From: Edaphobacter sp. 4G125
GTDB lineage: Bacteria; Acidobacteriota; Terriglobia; Terriglobales; Acidobacteriaceae
NCBI RefSeq assembly: GCF_014274685.1
Contig: NZ_CP060393.1
Location: forward strand, 1,237,501-1,301,500
Length of the DNA: 64,000 nt
Direction of reading: 5' to 3'
In this document: positions 25,227 through 34,765 of the stretch, piece by piece
How positions within the stretch are numbered: position 1 is the first letter of the stretch
How the letters are laid out: each line of letters begins with the position of its first letter
Made by a program: the position numbers and the translations under genes
The notes under the pieces: model-generated
Database searches by the model: none
Seen by the model: the letters and a program-made list of their open reading frames with translations, nothing else
Told to the model about the DNA's origin: nothing

Positions 25227-26307
25227 GGTCGATCTGCGGTCCTTTCAGGCCGGCCTCGACCTTCGGTAGGGGGATTCTCAGCAGTTCGGCCGCCTTACTC
25301 AGCGACACGAAGTTCTCGGCAAGTGCGCGATAACAGAGGCGTTCAAAGCGCCTGGGGCGCTCCCGCTCGCCGCGGATCTTCTCTTCCTCAAGCTCCTCGG
25401 GCTCGTGAGTTCGCCAGCCGCGTGCGATCGTCTGGAAAGCGTAGGTCAGAATGGACTCGTTGATTACGCCTATCTGTTTGAGGCGCATGAGCAATGCTGC
25501 TCCGCTAACGCGGTAGAGCCGTTTTAGCGCGATGAGTTCCTTGTAGCCCAGAGCGTTGCGCTGCTTGCCCACCTCGCGCAGCAGGTGCTCTTGTGGCATC
25601 AGAAAGGCACCGGCAAAAAGGTTGGCGGCCTTCTCTTCTTCTTTGTCGGGAAGGCTGGTTGGGTCGATGACGCGGTGGGCGAGCTCGTGGGCCAAGGTCA
25701 GCCGTCGGCGTTCGAGCGAGAACTGCCGGTTTACGACGATGACCGGCAGACCGGGAGAGCCTTCCTCTCTCGCTACGATGCAGGTGAATCCGGAGACACG
25801 ATCGGGCAGATCGACGATGAGGACCTTGAGCCCCTTCTCTTCGAGCAACTCGGTCATATTGGGGATCGGGTCGGTGCCGAGCATCCACTTCGACCGGACC
25901 TCGCGGGCGAGGCCTTCGGAGTCTTCGATTCGCTGAAGTTTTTTGAGGGTCGCGAAGGGCGGCTTCCACTCTGCGCTGTCGAGGTCGAGAATATGCTCGA
26001 TCTGGAGGTAGCGCTCGATCCATTCGAGGACTTCGGTCTCAACGGTCGCGCGATCAGCCGAGGTGGTATTGGCCTTAGTGCGAAACTCGACGCCGGAGAG
26101 CACAAGTCCTTGGGTATCCATGAGGTAAGTGACGGATACTTCGAGGGCTTTAGCTAGCGCGATTAGGACACCGGAGCTGGGAATGTCCTCTCCCCGTTCA
26201 TACTTGCCGATGGCCTGCGCGGTGACCCGGTTGTCCATCTTAGCGGCCAGATCCCGTAGCGAGAAGCCTGCCTTGCGGCGGGCGAGCAGGATGCGGTCAG
26301 CAATCAT
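25207..26307 (-). CDS. XRE-type regulator with ImmA/IrrE metallopeptidase domain
   Basis: The start is the ATG at 26307 (366 residues); the frame is open further upstream but lacks a conserved start there. Residues 1-65 are an XRE helix-turn-helix ('LLARRKAGFSLRDLAAKMD', 'AIGKYERGEDIPSSGVLIA'). Residues 150-290 are ImmA/IrrE-like with 'LAHELAH' (207-211 HELAH). A basic C-terminal region ('ERERPRRFERLCYRALAE') ends in a helix-turn-helix-like segment. It probably represses its own promoter (palindromes at 26323-26357) and neutralises the PIN toxin encoded next. The peptidase may release control upon stress or infection (inference from ImmA). Confidence 0.8.
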   Translation of the reverse strand: MIADRILLARRKAGFSLRDLAAKMDNRVTAQAIGKYERGEDIPSSGVLIALAKALEVSVTYLMDTQGLVLSGVEFRTKANTTSADRATVETEVLEWIERYLQIEHILDLDSAEWKPPFATLKKLQRIEDSEGLAREVRSKWMLGTDPIPNMTELLEEKGLKVLIVDLPDRVSGFTCIVAREEGSPGLPVIVVNRQFSLERRRLTLAHELAHRVIDPTSLPDKEEEKAANLFAGAFLMPQEHLLREVGKQRNALGYKELIALKRLYRVSGAALLMRLKQIGVINESILTYAFQTIARGWRTHEPEELEEEKIRGERERPRRFERLCYRALAENFVSLSKAAELLRIPLPKVEAGLKGPQIDHADHHQ

Positions 26308-26322
26308 AGGGCGTCTCCGTCG

Positions 26323-26357
26323 GTTTACAAATGCAAACCATCTGTATTTACTGTAAA
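26323..26357 (-). promoter_or_regulatory. Palindromic operator sites before the XRE-ImmA gene
   Basis: GTTTAC-AAAT-GCAAAC (26323-26338) is an imperfect inverted repeat, and TTTAC-T-GTAAA (26347-26357) is a perfect one. Both lie just upstream of the XRE-ImmA start at 26307 and between this gene and the plus-strand operon starting at 26448, so they may control both directions. A related GTTTAC/GTAAAC pair is at 39462-39497. Confidence 0.45.
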
Positions 26358-26447
26358 CTATTATGTGAACATGCTCCGTAACTACGAAAGTACCTTGCCG
26401 CATTCATTTCGGCGCACCTGGATTACCGGATCAATGGAAATAGCAGC

Positions 26448-27569
26448 ATGGAATACAGGCACAAATCCGATTCGGAGCACGCAATGGACCGACTCATTCG
26501 GTCCGACATTTTGCCGCACGTCGTCGAGCTTACAGAGGCAATGCCCGCGCTCGCGGCACTGTGGCCTCGGGTTCTTCAGATGCGACTTGTCTTCGACGCG
26601 AACCGTGTTCACGCCGAACTGCGCTGGCGCCTGACGCGGCGAAAGAACCCCTCGGATCGCAGCGCCATCCATGAAGCAATCGTTGCGGGTGTGGTGGTCC
26701 TTTTTGCGCCGGAACAACTGAAAAGCGAAATAGCAAAATACCTCGAAGACATTGCGGAAGACACCGGTGTCTCGGTCGCGGATGTGCAGCGGGAATGGGA
26801 ACTCTTCCAGAAGCACCTCTGTTTCTATGAACCGAAGAGTCGGCCTTCCTCCGCTGAATCGTATGCGGATGTCGATGACTTCCCGTACCTCGCGACTTTG
26901 CGCGAGGTGGACACGCAGGCTGTCTACACCTCGGACCGTCATCTGGCCGCGATGCACGCTCCGGTTGTCTCCGCTTTTATCGACACCCACCTGCGCGACT
27001 ACGCCCGCGCAAGCAGCGTTCAGATTGTGCTGCAACTAGGCTCATCATTTTCCGTGATCGTGAGCTGGGAGTTTCTCTGCGCTGCCTACCGCCTGTTTAC
27101 CCGTTCTATCCAGGCACTGAAACGGCTCCCGCCTGCAGCACAAGTGGTCCTGGCAGGAGTCACCGCCGCTGCTGTCCTTAACCCGAAGAGCCGGGAAAAG
27201 CTCATTGCCGGCTGGAACTCGCTCTTTCATTCCGAGGCCGCCGCTCTCGTTTGGAAGGCGATCAACCATCTCGTGCTGACGGCGGACGCGGCGAAGCGAG
27301 ACGTCGACAATCACTATTCGCATCTGCATACGGTCGTTCCGGCACAGCAACGGCGGCCTTTGCTCCATCACATCCGTGCGGTCTGCGTTGCGGCCGGTTC
27401 GGGAATAAACCTTGATGAGTTGGAGCGTCGCGTCCGGCGGGGTGGATATGAAAGCCGGTCGAAGACATCTCGGCAGTACCTTTGCCGAATTCTTCGAAGT
27501 GATGAATCGTTCATCGAACTAGCGCCTGGGCTGTGGTCGCTTCGCACCACATCGGGCTCGCCGAATTGA
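26448..27569 (+). CDS. PIN-domain protein with C-terminal winged helix
   Basis: The 373-residue protein opens with a PIN domain (about residues 45-175): 'LVFDANRVHAELRWRL' (Asp50), 'QLKSEIAKYLEDIA' (Glu94), 'DVDDFPYLATLREVDTQAVY' (Asp143/144) and 'TSDRHL' (Asp163), the four acidic positions of the fold. A hydrophobic stretch follows at about 191-215, another at 229-245, and a winged-helix-like end ('SRSKTSRQYLCRILRSDESF', 'APGLWSLR') resembles HARE-HTH domains found beside restriction enzymes. It is the first gene of a plus-strand operon with a nuclease, a STAND NTPase and a metallopeptidase. A role as RNA-cutting effector is inferred. Confidence 0.65.
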   Translation: MEYRHKSDSEHAMDRLIRSDILPHVVELTEAMPALAALWPRVLQMRLVFDANRVHAELRWRLTRRKNPSDRSAIHEAIVAGVVVLFAPEQLKSEIAKYLEDIAEDTGVSVADVQREWELFQKHLCFYEPKSRPSSAESYADVDDFPYLATLREVDTQAVYTSDRHLAAMHAPVVSAFIDTHLRDYARASSVQIVLQLGSSFSVIVSWEFLCAAYRLFTRSIQALKRLPPAAQVVLAGVTAAAVLNPKSREKLIAGWNSLFHSEAAALVWKAINHLVLTADAAKRDVDNHYSHLHTVVPAQQRRPLLHHIRAVCVAAGSGINLDELERRVRRGGYESRSKTSRQYLCRILRSDESFIELAPGLWSLRTTSGSPN

Positions 27570-27649
27570 GATGAGCGTGCCCGCTCGATCCTGGCTATTT
27601 AGTGCCTGGTACTTGGCGGCGCACAGGAAGTGTAGAAAGCAGCCAGATC

Positions 27650-29359
27650 ATGACTGAAATCGAAACATATCTCCGGTATCAGGATGTCTTCGGGACGGCG
27701 TCGAGCCTTGGGCAGTTTGAGACGCTGATGCGCGCGCTCGATCTCGGCCTTATGCTCCGACTCTTCTCTCCGGTCAACACTATATGTGCGCGCAGGGGCC
27801 TGCCGAACCGCGACCAGGCGCAACTCGGGCTCATTCGAGAGTTGTTCGATGAGGCTACAGCGCGGAAGACGCTTGCGTATGGAACCAGCAGTGGTCGCGG
27901 CATCACCGTCTTCCATCGAAAGCAATGCCTGTTCATCTTGCGTGAAGCGATGCGGCTGTGTCCCGACCTGCCCGGGATGCAGCCCGCAGATATTCGGGAA
28001 TCGCTTGCGCTGGTCAGCCTCATGGCAAACGACCACGTATCCGCGACGTCCCAGCAGGGCACCTCAGCGCTCGACCAGATTGCAGCTCTGATGTGCGACT
28101 TCATTCCTGTAACGGAGGCGAATGAACTCAGGTTCGAGATGGCATCTGTCTCGCGGATGCACAAGATAGTCCATGACATCGCACCGGCGCGAGCACAGGA
28201 GCCGGCTTACTTTGATATCGGCCAACTGTTTGAACAGGCAAGCAGGCTTCCCCTGACGACGTACGAGGCCCTCAGTCTCGCTATCATGCCCCGTGTCATT
28301 AAAAGTGCTGTCGATGTTCTGACCCACTCGCCTGACTACGGCGTTCATATAAACTTCTTCGACCAAACGCAACTCTCTGAGAGTCAGCGCGATGCGTTCT
28401 TTCGTCTGCTGGCGAGGACCCCAGATGAGTTCCGGGCGCGCGTGGAGGGCCGGGTTCCTTCTCTCAGTGATTTCACGATCTTTAAGGAGACACCCTTCCT
28501 GCGTAACCCGGATCGGCTCGTCCCGATGGACATGACCGCTTGCATGGAAAAATTTGAAGCCTCCGTCTTCTGGACGATCTTCCGGTCACTCCCCGAGAAG
28601 CAGAAGGAACCCTTTACGTCCTTCTGGGCGACTGTCTTCGAGGACTACATCGACTGGCTGCTGACCAATTCCGTTGATCAATCGCTGAACCGTTTTTATC
28701 CGTCGCCCCGGTACGCCGATGGCGGCCGCGAAGAGGTCTGCGATGGCATTGTTGTCTCCGGGACAACGGCCATTTTTATCGAGTGCAAGGGAGGTTTCAT
28801 CCGCGGAGACGCCAAGTATGGAGGCGACCCGGCCGCGTTGAGGGTTGAGATTGAAAAGAAGTACGTCACACCGAAAGGTGTTTTTCAGATTGCCAAGGCC
28901 ATCCGCACGGCAACGACTCGCGCAAACCAGCGCCCGATCGAGGGAGTGGACCTGAGTCGAGTTACGACAATCATGCCCGTGCTGATCACCCGCGATGACA
29001 TCGGAGACGGGTTCTATGTCAACACGTATTTGAACGCTCGGTTCCAGGACGCGAAAAGAGAGCTGGACATTTCGAAAGCCATCGGGCCTGTTTACTGCAC
29101 GCAGCTGATCTGCATGTCGGTGGATGTCATCGAGAAGCTAACGCCCTATCTCATCGATACCCGCCTTTCGGGAATACTCGCGGACCGTATGATGTCTGAT
29201 CGGGATTTGAGTGCTCCTTTTTTTATGAAGCCACTCTCTTCGCTTTCGGCGAAGGGCACCCGGCCGCCACACCTCTTGAGAGAGCTCAATGCGGAGCTCA
29301 GCAGGGTTGCTGCGGCATTTCTCAAGGTTGAACCAACGAGCGAGCGTGACGCTGCCTGA
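27650..29359 (+). CDS. PD-(D/E)XK nuclease-like protein of an uncharacterised family
   Basis: The frame is open from GTG 27602, but ATG 27650 starts the protein-like part (569 residues). The first 320 residues are helical without a known domain. The last third has 'FEDYIDWLL' (Glu331), 'FYPSPRYADGGREEVCDGI' (Asp365) and 'AIFIECKGGF' (Glu378, Lys380), which form a D-x12-ExK active site of restriction-endonuclease type. The protein at 37607-39397 shares the same block (FE-x-Y, PSP-R/K, EE-x2-DG, E-x-KGGF, Y-x-GD), so they are paralogues. It sits between the PIN gene (80 bases) and the giant NTPase (48 bases). A DNA-cutting effector role is inferred. Confidence 0.65.
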   Translation: MTEIETYLRYQDVFGTASSLGQFETLMRALDLGLMLRLFSPVNTICARRGLPNRDQAQLGLIRELFDEATARKTLAYGTSSGRGITVFHRKQCLFILREAMRLCPDLPGMQPADIRESLALVSLMANDHVSATSQQGTSALDQIAALMCDFIPVTEANELRFEMASVSRMHKIVHDIAPARAQEPAYFDIGQLFEQASRLPLTTYEALSLAIMPRVIKSAVDVLTHSPDYGVHINFFDQTQLSESQRDAFFRLLARTPDEFRARVEGRVPSLSDFTIFKETPFLRNPDRLVPMDMTACMEKFEASVFWTIFRSLPEKQKEPFTSFWATVFEDYIDWLLTNSVDQSLNRFYPSPRYADGGREEVCDGIVVSGTTAIFIECKGGFIRGDAKYGGDPAALRVEIEKKYVTPKGVFQIAKAIRTATTRANQRPIEGVDLSRVTTIMPVLITRDDIGDGFYVNTYLNARFQDAKRELDISKAIGPVYCTQLICMSVDVIEKLTPYLIDTRLSGILADRMMSDRDLSAPFFMKPLSSLSAKGTRPPHLLRELNAELSRVAAAFLKVEPTSERDAA

Positions 29360-29407
29360 TAGAAGCGCCAAGCGATTTGCAGGCAAGGATGATGGGGTTT
29401 ACGGGAA

Positions 29408-32400
29408 ATGGCAACAGATCTCACCACCGAGGATAGCAAGACGTTGAGGGAAAGCTCATCAGCTGCCGCGACTGGCGGCAAAGGCTATACCTTTGCTGAT
29501 AAGGTGGCCGCAGGTTTCCTCGTGCAGATGCTTGCCCGTGCTTTCCCGCTCGAAGCGACGCTGGGGTTTATCGCCGAGCTTCATTTCGAAACGAAGGAGT
29601 CCGGCAGGAACCTAGACGACCTTCACCTGGTCCTTCAGAACAGCGCCGGTGTTGCCCGCTGGTCCGTCTCCATCAAAAGCAATCGGCAGCTTTCGGGGAA
29701 TGGGTTCAACAATACGCTGGTGGGTGATCTCTGGGCGGATTGGAGAGGGGAACGAGGCGCCAGCTTCGACCCAAGCTCTGACGTATTCGGGCTGATCACG
29801 GGCACGGTTGCTGATGGACCACTGCATGATTGGGAGGAACTGCGGCAGGAGGCAGCAGACCCGACGCCAGTGCGATTCCTGCAACGGATCGATGGTGAGA
29901 AGCAGATCTCCGCAGCAAAGAAGAAGATATTTTCCAGTCTTTACCCGACCGTAAGCCCCAACCAGGCACAGCGCGAGGCCACCGTGCGTCTGGCGGCACG
30001 GCTGCACGTGCTGCGCTTCGATAAAAACCTGGAAGAGGGGCGTTATATCAATCAGTGCGCCTTGTTAGTTTCTTCGGGCAGTGTCGAAGAGGGCACAAAG
30101 CTATGGAATGCGCTCTGTCAGCTTGCGGCGGACAATCGCGGCACCGGCGGATATTTTGATCTGCAAAAACTGTTGCAACGTCTTCGCGGCACCTTTGACC
30201 TGGTTGAGTACCCCGACTTCAGGGCGGACTGGGCGCGACTGGACGCGATCAGCGGAGACAATCTAGCGAACGTGAGGTCGGTCCTTGGTTCGGGCATTCA
30301 TTTCGATCGAACTTCCGAACTTGCCGCTATCTCAGAGAGCATCGGCGAACACAGGATCACCTTCGTGGCCGGCGAGTCCGGCTCCGGCAAGTCTTCCCTC
30401 ATCGCGCAGCTTGCACGCGAACCTGGCAGGTTCGGCCACACTCTCTGGCTGACGCCAGCCCAACTGTCGAAGACGAGCCAGACCGAGATCGCAACGAGCA
30501 ATGGCCTGCGGCACACGCTGCTCGAGTTGGTCCGCTCCTCCTCTCGGAGTTCCTCGCTTCTGGTGATTGATGCGTTGGAGAAGTTCGAAGGTGAAGCCCG
30601 GTCGCGGGTCATTGAGCTGCTCCGCACAGTTTCTGAGAGAGGCTTTGCCGGATGGAAGGTCGTCATCTCCGGGCATCTTCAATCATGGGAGAAAGCGCAG
30701 GGTCTCCTCCGAGAAGCCGGTGTCACTGACTTCGTCAAGACCGATCTTGAACTGCCAAGCATCGCGGCGATCCGGAGTGCGGTTCAAAAGGTTCCGGGAA
30801 TCAATTTGCTGCTGTTTCGTCAGGAACTGCAGCAAATCCTACGCAATCTCATGGTGCTGGATTGGGTCTTGCGGACCAACGTAGTCCAGAGCTTGTCGAA
30901 CGAACCCGGAGGGCGGATCGGAGAGACCGGTCTGATCAACCTGATCTGGGAGCACTGGATTGGGAAGGATCGAAGGCTCCAACGCGACAGACTCCTTCGC
31001 GAGCTGGGCGAGCACGAAGGGGAAAAGCTGAGCGGCGCGGTGAGCGTCGATGCCATCCAAGACGTCCAGCTCCTCGACCTGCTTGAGACTTTGTCGAATG
31101 AGGACCTCGTCAGGATTACCCTGCCGACGGTGCGGTTCACCCACGACCTCATGGGTGATTGGGCACGGTTCCGCGCCCTGTCCAATCTTGACGGGAATTC
31201 GATCGCAAGAATCCGGACGGTCGTCCAAAGCCCTCGTTGGAATCGTGCCATACGGCTCTATGCTCAATCCCTACTTGAGGGGAAGGCGGACCTCGCCGAC
31301 TGGAATAAGGCCCTAGCTGACCTCGATGCGCTGGATGCGGAATCGAAGGTGACAAAGGACCTCTTCCTGGAGGCGCTGATCTTCGCGACCGACGCGATAC
31401 CGTTGTTGGAGGCAGCTTGGACGAATCTCATAGCCGATAAGGGGAAGCTCCTTAATCGGCTGATGGATCGGCTACTCTTTGTGGCCTCGTTCCCGGACCC
31501 ACGGCTTCGTTCCTTCGTATCCGAGGAGAATGCTCAGGCATCGGAATCCTGGTTCCGCATTCCCATGCCGCTCCATTGGATTCCCGCTCTTTTCATTTTC
31601 TCGGCACACGCGGAAGATGTCGCGACGCTTGCCCTGAAAAAAGGGGCTGAGGTCTGTACGCTCTACTTGCGGAACATGCCGGCAGAGATGCCTGGTAGAA
31701 AGGAAGCGGCACATCTTGCGTTTGCTCTGGCTCGCGAACTTCAAGATCAAGTAGCGGCGTGGCCTTATTCCGGACGGGACAGCAAGGTCGTTTACGAGGC
31801 GATGCTGTTTGGAGCCGCTGAGGATCCTGACAGCGTAGCCCAGGTGGCCCTCGAAATTGCAGGTCGCAGGGCGGAGCCGGATCACGCAGTAAATCGCCGC
31901 GACCGCGCGGAAGAAGAGGCGGCAGCGCGCGAAGCGCGTTGGAGAGAGGAGCATCCGGAAGAGTACGAACAGCGCAGGATCTCTGTGGCATCCCTGCCGG
32001 GGGGCAGTTACTTCCCGAGTCGCAGACGATCGCCACTGCCCGATGGGCCGCAACGACGCATTCCCGAGGGTTTCCGCAGCGCGGTTATGGATTGGAGCGC
32101 CCTGACGTCTCTGATGCTACTCCGGCCGGATGCAGCGAAGGAGATTCTCCTGGCCGTCTGTCTAGAGGACCCAGGACACCGTGACCAAGAAGGGCCGATT
32201 CGCTCTTTTGGTCTTGAACATTGGCTGAACGGCTATCCCCCTATCTACTTCAAGGGTCCTTTCTACACCTTTCTTCAGCAATCGCCTCAGGCCGCTCTGG
32301 AGACGATCGTGAAGCTCTCGAATATTGTCACGGAACAAGGGCTGAGAGCCGAGCGAGTCGACCCGCTCAACGCCGACGATCGCGAGCGCTGCGCCCTCAA

Positions 32401-34756
32401 ATTCACGGTCAAGGGGCGGACCGTCTATTGGTTCGGCAACGGACAAATCTACTATCTCCATCGGGGCGGGCGTCTCAATGATGATGTCCTTGTCTGCGCC
32501 CTTATGGCGCTTGAGAAGTGGTTGTACGACGAGCTGAGTGCCGGCCGGGAGATCGACAACTACGTTCAGTACATCTTCGAGAACGCCACATCCCTTGCTT
32601 TCGCGGGGATTCTGGTATCGGTCGGCTTGTATCACCCTGCGTTGTTTCACGGTTGCCTACGGCCACTTTTAGGAAACATGCACATCTATGAATGCCAGAG
32701 CCACGCGGCGTTGAATGAGAGCTCCGAACCGTGGAGGATTTCCTTTGCCGGGCGGCCGCAACAAGAGATCCAGCTCGCTATTCAGTGGAACCGGATGCCG
32801 CACCGCTGCGTCCTTCTTCGTGATCTGGTGCCAAGACTCCTTGTTGAGAACACTGAAACGCAGACGTATCTCAAGGAATGCGCGGCAGAGTGGGAAGCAA
32901 CTGTGAAGCCGACGACCGACGACGACAAGGAGAGTTTCACGTTGTTCCTTGCCCGATTCAAGCCCGAAACCTATGTGCTGACACCGCGACCGGACAACAT
33001 GATCGAGATCAGGCCGACTCTGCCAGACGAGGTTGAGCAGAAGAGGCAGGAGTCGCAGGCAGAGGCTGAGTTCCGCTTGTTATCGCACGGCATGGCGCTG
33101 CAGGCCCGCCAGATCCTCAACACCGGGGAAAGCCTGACCGCAGACAAGCTACCAGAGTTCTTTCAGCAGCTCCAGAGGATACATCAACCCGAGTATCCGG
33201 ATTCTAGTGAGGACGAAATGCGGATTCGCCTTCAATCGATTGCTGGCGGACTCGCAGTGCTTTTCATCTACCACCGAGCGTGGTTGTCGGTCAACGAGGG
33301 CATGCAACAGTGGTGCTTCGATGCGTTGAGGAATCTGCAGGACGCCCCTACCGAAGAGCATGAGGGGCCCGAGTCCGGCAATATGGGGATCTGCGTCGAA
33401 ACCTTTCTCGGCGAACTTGGCGTCTTCCTCCTGCAGGAACGACAGGACGAGTGGGTCAAGCGGTTGGCGTTTGAAGGAGTGACAGGCTTTTATTACCGCT
33501 CAACACGTTTGTCGATGGGGAGAGCATACCTTTGCCGAGAAGGACTCGGCGAGATCTTTGATGAACTGATCTCCGTCGTTCTGCTATGGTCTGCTCTCAG
33601 GCGCGGCGCAACGCGGAAAACAGGGCGATACACCCAACGGCCGGTTCTTCCTGGCTATAAGTCGGCTCTCTGTGCACGTTTCCTCGACGGCAGACTCAAG
33701 CGGCGTCCGGTCACGGTCGCGATGGCTACTCGTCTCGGGGCAAACCTCGTTGAACGCGTCGAGCGGCTTGACCCCTCAGAGATCGCCAGGAGGCAGTGGG
33801 AGAAGCAACGCAAAGCCTTCGACAAGAAGGATCGGGACCGCGATGCAAGCCGCGAAATGGCGCAGGTCGATTATGAGGTGATCGTCGCCGGATTTTGCTT
33901 CCTTTCACTCGAATTGACTTCCGGTGAGCAGACCGACCGGAGTCGCGCCACGGGATATATCCGGCAACTCTTCGATCTTGAGATGACGACTCTCCCCATT
34001 CTCGAGGGAGAAGACGAAGGGAGAGAGGTCGGCGGCACACCCTATGAGTTTGATCGCTGGATACTCGGTTTGGCAGCCGAACTGCTCGCCACTGTCACCT
34101 CGCAGGACCAGGCGCGGGCGATTTATGAACCAGTGTTGCGCCGCGGACCTGCTGCCCACTATTGGACGCGCGATTTTCTTCAATCCTGGATGACCAGCGC
34201 ACTCCCGCGGATGTCTGACCATAAGCTCTTTGCCGAGATCTGGCAGGGTATGGTGGACTACACGTTTTCGCTTCCGCTATGGGTGGGAAGAAGGCCCGGC
34301 ATTTGGTTCCATGCCGAGGACCTGTCCGTCGATCTCATGGGCTTGCGCACCGACGCGGTGAAGGTCTTCGGTCGTAAAGAATATGCCGACCTTACAAGGG
34401 TAATGGCGCCGACGTTCAAAGGGTGGGGCGATCAGTGGTTGAAGTTCGGTCGCGTCGCGGCATGGTTTGCCAATTATCTCGCCACAGAGTCTGGAAGGTC
34501 TCTTCTTCCCCAAGGTATCCAGCAGCTTAGCGAGGTTGTGGGTTTCTTTAGTGAACGTGATTGGGAGGAAGGAGGGCTGCCGCTGACTCTTACGTCTGCC
34601 TTGGCTGCGGGCTGGCGGTACGCCTCCAGTGAGATTACAGCAGATGCGGCCCTAAGAGAGGCTTACCTTCGCATCCTGATGGAGCTCTGTTCCCGCTCTG
34701 TCGCAGAAGCGATCCATCTGAGGGACCGCATCTCGCACATCATTCCGATGGGCTAA
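29408..34756 (+). CDS. Giant STAND-type NTPase with nuclease-like N-terminus (Avs-like candidate)
   Basis: The 1782-residue protein has three parts. Residues 20-260 contain 'TFADKVAAGFLVQMLARAF', then 'NLDDLHLVL' (Asp70/71) and 'RWSVSIKSN' (Ser88-Ile-Lys90), resembling the DNA-nuclease domains at the start of many defence NTPases, although Glu is replaced by Ser. Residues 300-600 form a P-loop NTPase: Walker A 'GESGSGKSS' (322-330), Walker B 'LLVIDALEKFE' (Asp388), and a winged-helix segment 'VRFTHDLMGDWARFRAL' typical of STAND proteins. The remaining 1200 residues are helical, probably a ligand-sensing array. Such proteins detect phage proteins and activate effectors. It is followed by the metallopeptidase gene after 9 bases. 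Confidence 0.75.
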   Translation: MATDLTTEDSKTLRESSSAAATGGKGYTFADKVAAGFLVQMLARAFPLEATLGFIAELHFETKESGRNLDDLHLVLQNSAGVARWSVSIKSNRQLSGNGFNNTLVGDLWADWRGERGASFDPSSDVFGLITGTVADGPLHDWEELRQEAADPTPVRFLQRIDGEKQISAAKKKIFSSLYPTVSPNQAQREATVRLAARLHVLRFDKNLEEGRYINQCALLVSSGSVEEGTKLWNALCQLAADNRGTGGYFDLQKLLQRLRGTFDLVEYPDFRADWARLDAISGDNLANVRSVLGSGIHFDRTSELAAISESIGEHRITFVAGESGSGKSSLIAQLAREPGRFGHTLWLTPAQLSKTSQTEIATSNGLRHTLLELVRSSSRSSSLLVIDALEKFEGEARSRVIELLRTVSERGFAGWKVVISGHLQSWEKAQGLLREAGVTDFVKTDLELPSIAAIRSAVQKVPGINLLLFRQELQQILRNLMVLDWVLRTNVVQSLSNEPGGRIGETGLINLIWEHWIGKDRRLQRDRLLRELGEHEGEKLSGAVSVDAIQDVQLLDLLETLSNEDLVRITLPTVRFTHDLMGDWARFRALSNLDGNSIARIRTVVQSPRWNRAIRLYAQSLLEGKADLADWNKALADLDALDAESKVTKDLFLEALIFATDAIPLLEAAWTNLIADKGKLLNRLMDRLLFVASFPDPRLRSFVSEENAQASESWFRIPMPLHWIPALFIFSAHAEDVATLALKKGAEVCTLYLRNMPAEMPGRKEAAHLAFALARELQDQVAAWPYSGRDSKVVYEAMLFGAAEDPDSVAQVALEIAGRRAEPDHAVNRRDRAEEEAAAREARWREEHPEEYEQRRISVASLPGGSYFPSRRRSPLPDGPQRRIPEGFRSAVMDWSALTSLMLLRPDAAKEILLAVCLEDPGHRDQEGPIRSFGLEHWLNGYPPIYFKGPFYTFLQQSPQAALETIVKLSNIVTEQGLRAERVDPLNADDRERCALKFTVKGRTVYWFGNGQIYYLHRGGRLNDDVLVCALMALEKWLYDELSAGREIDNYVQYIFENATSLAFAGILVSVGLYHPALFHGCLRPLLGNMHIYECQSHAALNESSEPWRISFAGRPQQEIQLAIQWNRMPHRCVLLRDLVPRLLVENTETQTYLKECAAEWEATVKPTTDDDKESFTLFLARFKPETYVLTPRPDNMIEIRPTLPDEVEQKRQESQAEAEFRLLSHGMALQARQILNTGESLTADKLPEFFQQLQRIHQPEYPDSSEDEMRIRLQSIAGGLAVLFIYHRAWLSVNEGMQQWCFDALRNLQDAPTEEHEGPESGNMGICVETFLGELGVFLLQERQDEWVKRLAFEGVTGFYYRSTRLSMGRAYLCREGLGEIFDELISVVLLWSALRRGATRKTGRYTQRPVLPGYKSALCARFLDGRLKRRPVTVAMATRLGANLVERVERLDPSEIARRQWEKQRKAFDKKDRDRDASREMAQVDYEVIVAGFCFLSLELTSGEQTDRSRATGYIRQLFDLEMTTLPILEGEDEGREVGGTPYEFDRWILGLAAELLATVTSQDQARAIYEPVLRRGPAAHYWTRDFLQSWMTSALPRMSDHKLFAEIWQGMVDYTFSLPLWVGRRPGIWFHAEDLSVDLMGLRTDAVKVFGRKEYADLTRVMAPTFKGWGDQWLKFGRVAAWFANYLATESGRSLLPQGIQQLSEVVGFFSERDWEEGGLPLTLTSALAAGWRYASSEITADAALREAYLRILMELCSRSVAEAIHLRDRISHIIPMG

Positions 34757-34765
34757 TGCACGAGC

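Noticed and set aside
25505..26157. Arg-rich frames overlapping the XRE-ImmA gene
   Set aside because: GC-rich shadows of the gene that carries the HELAH motif.
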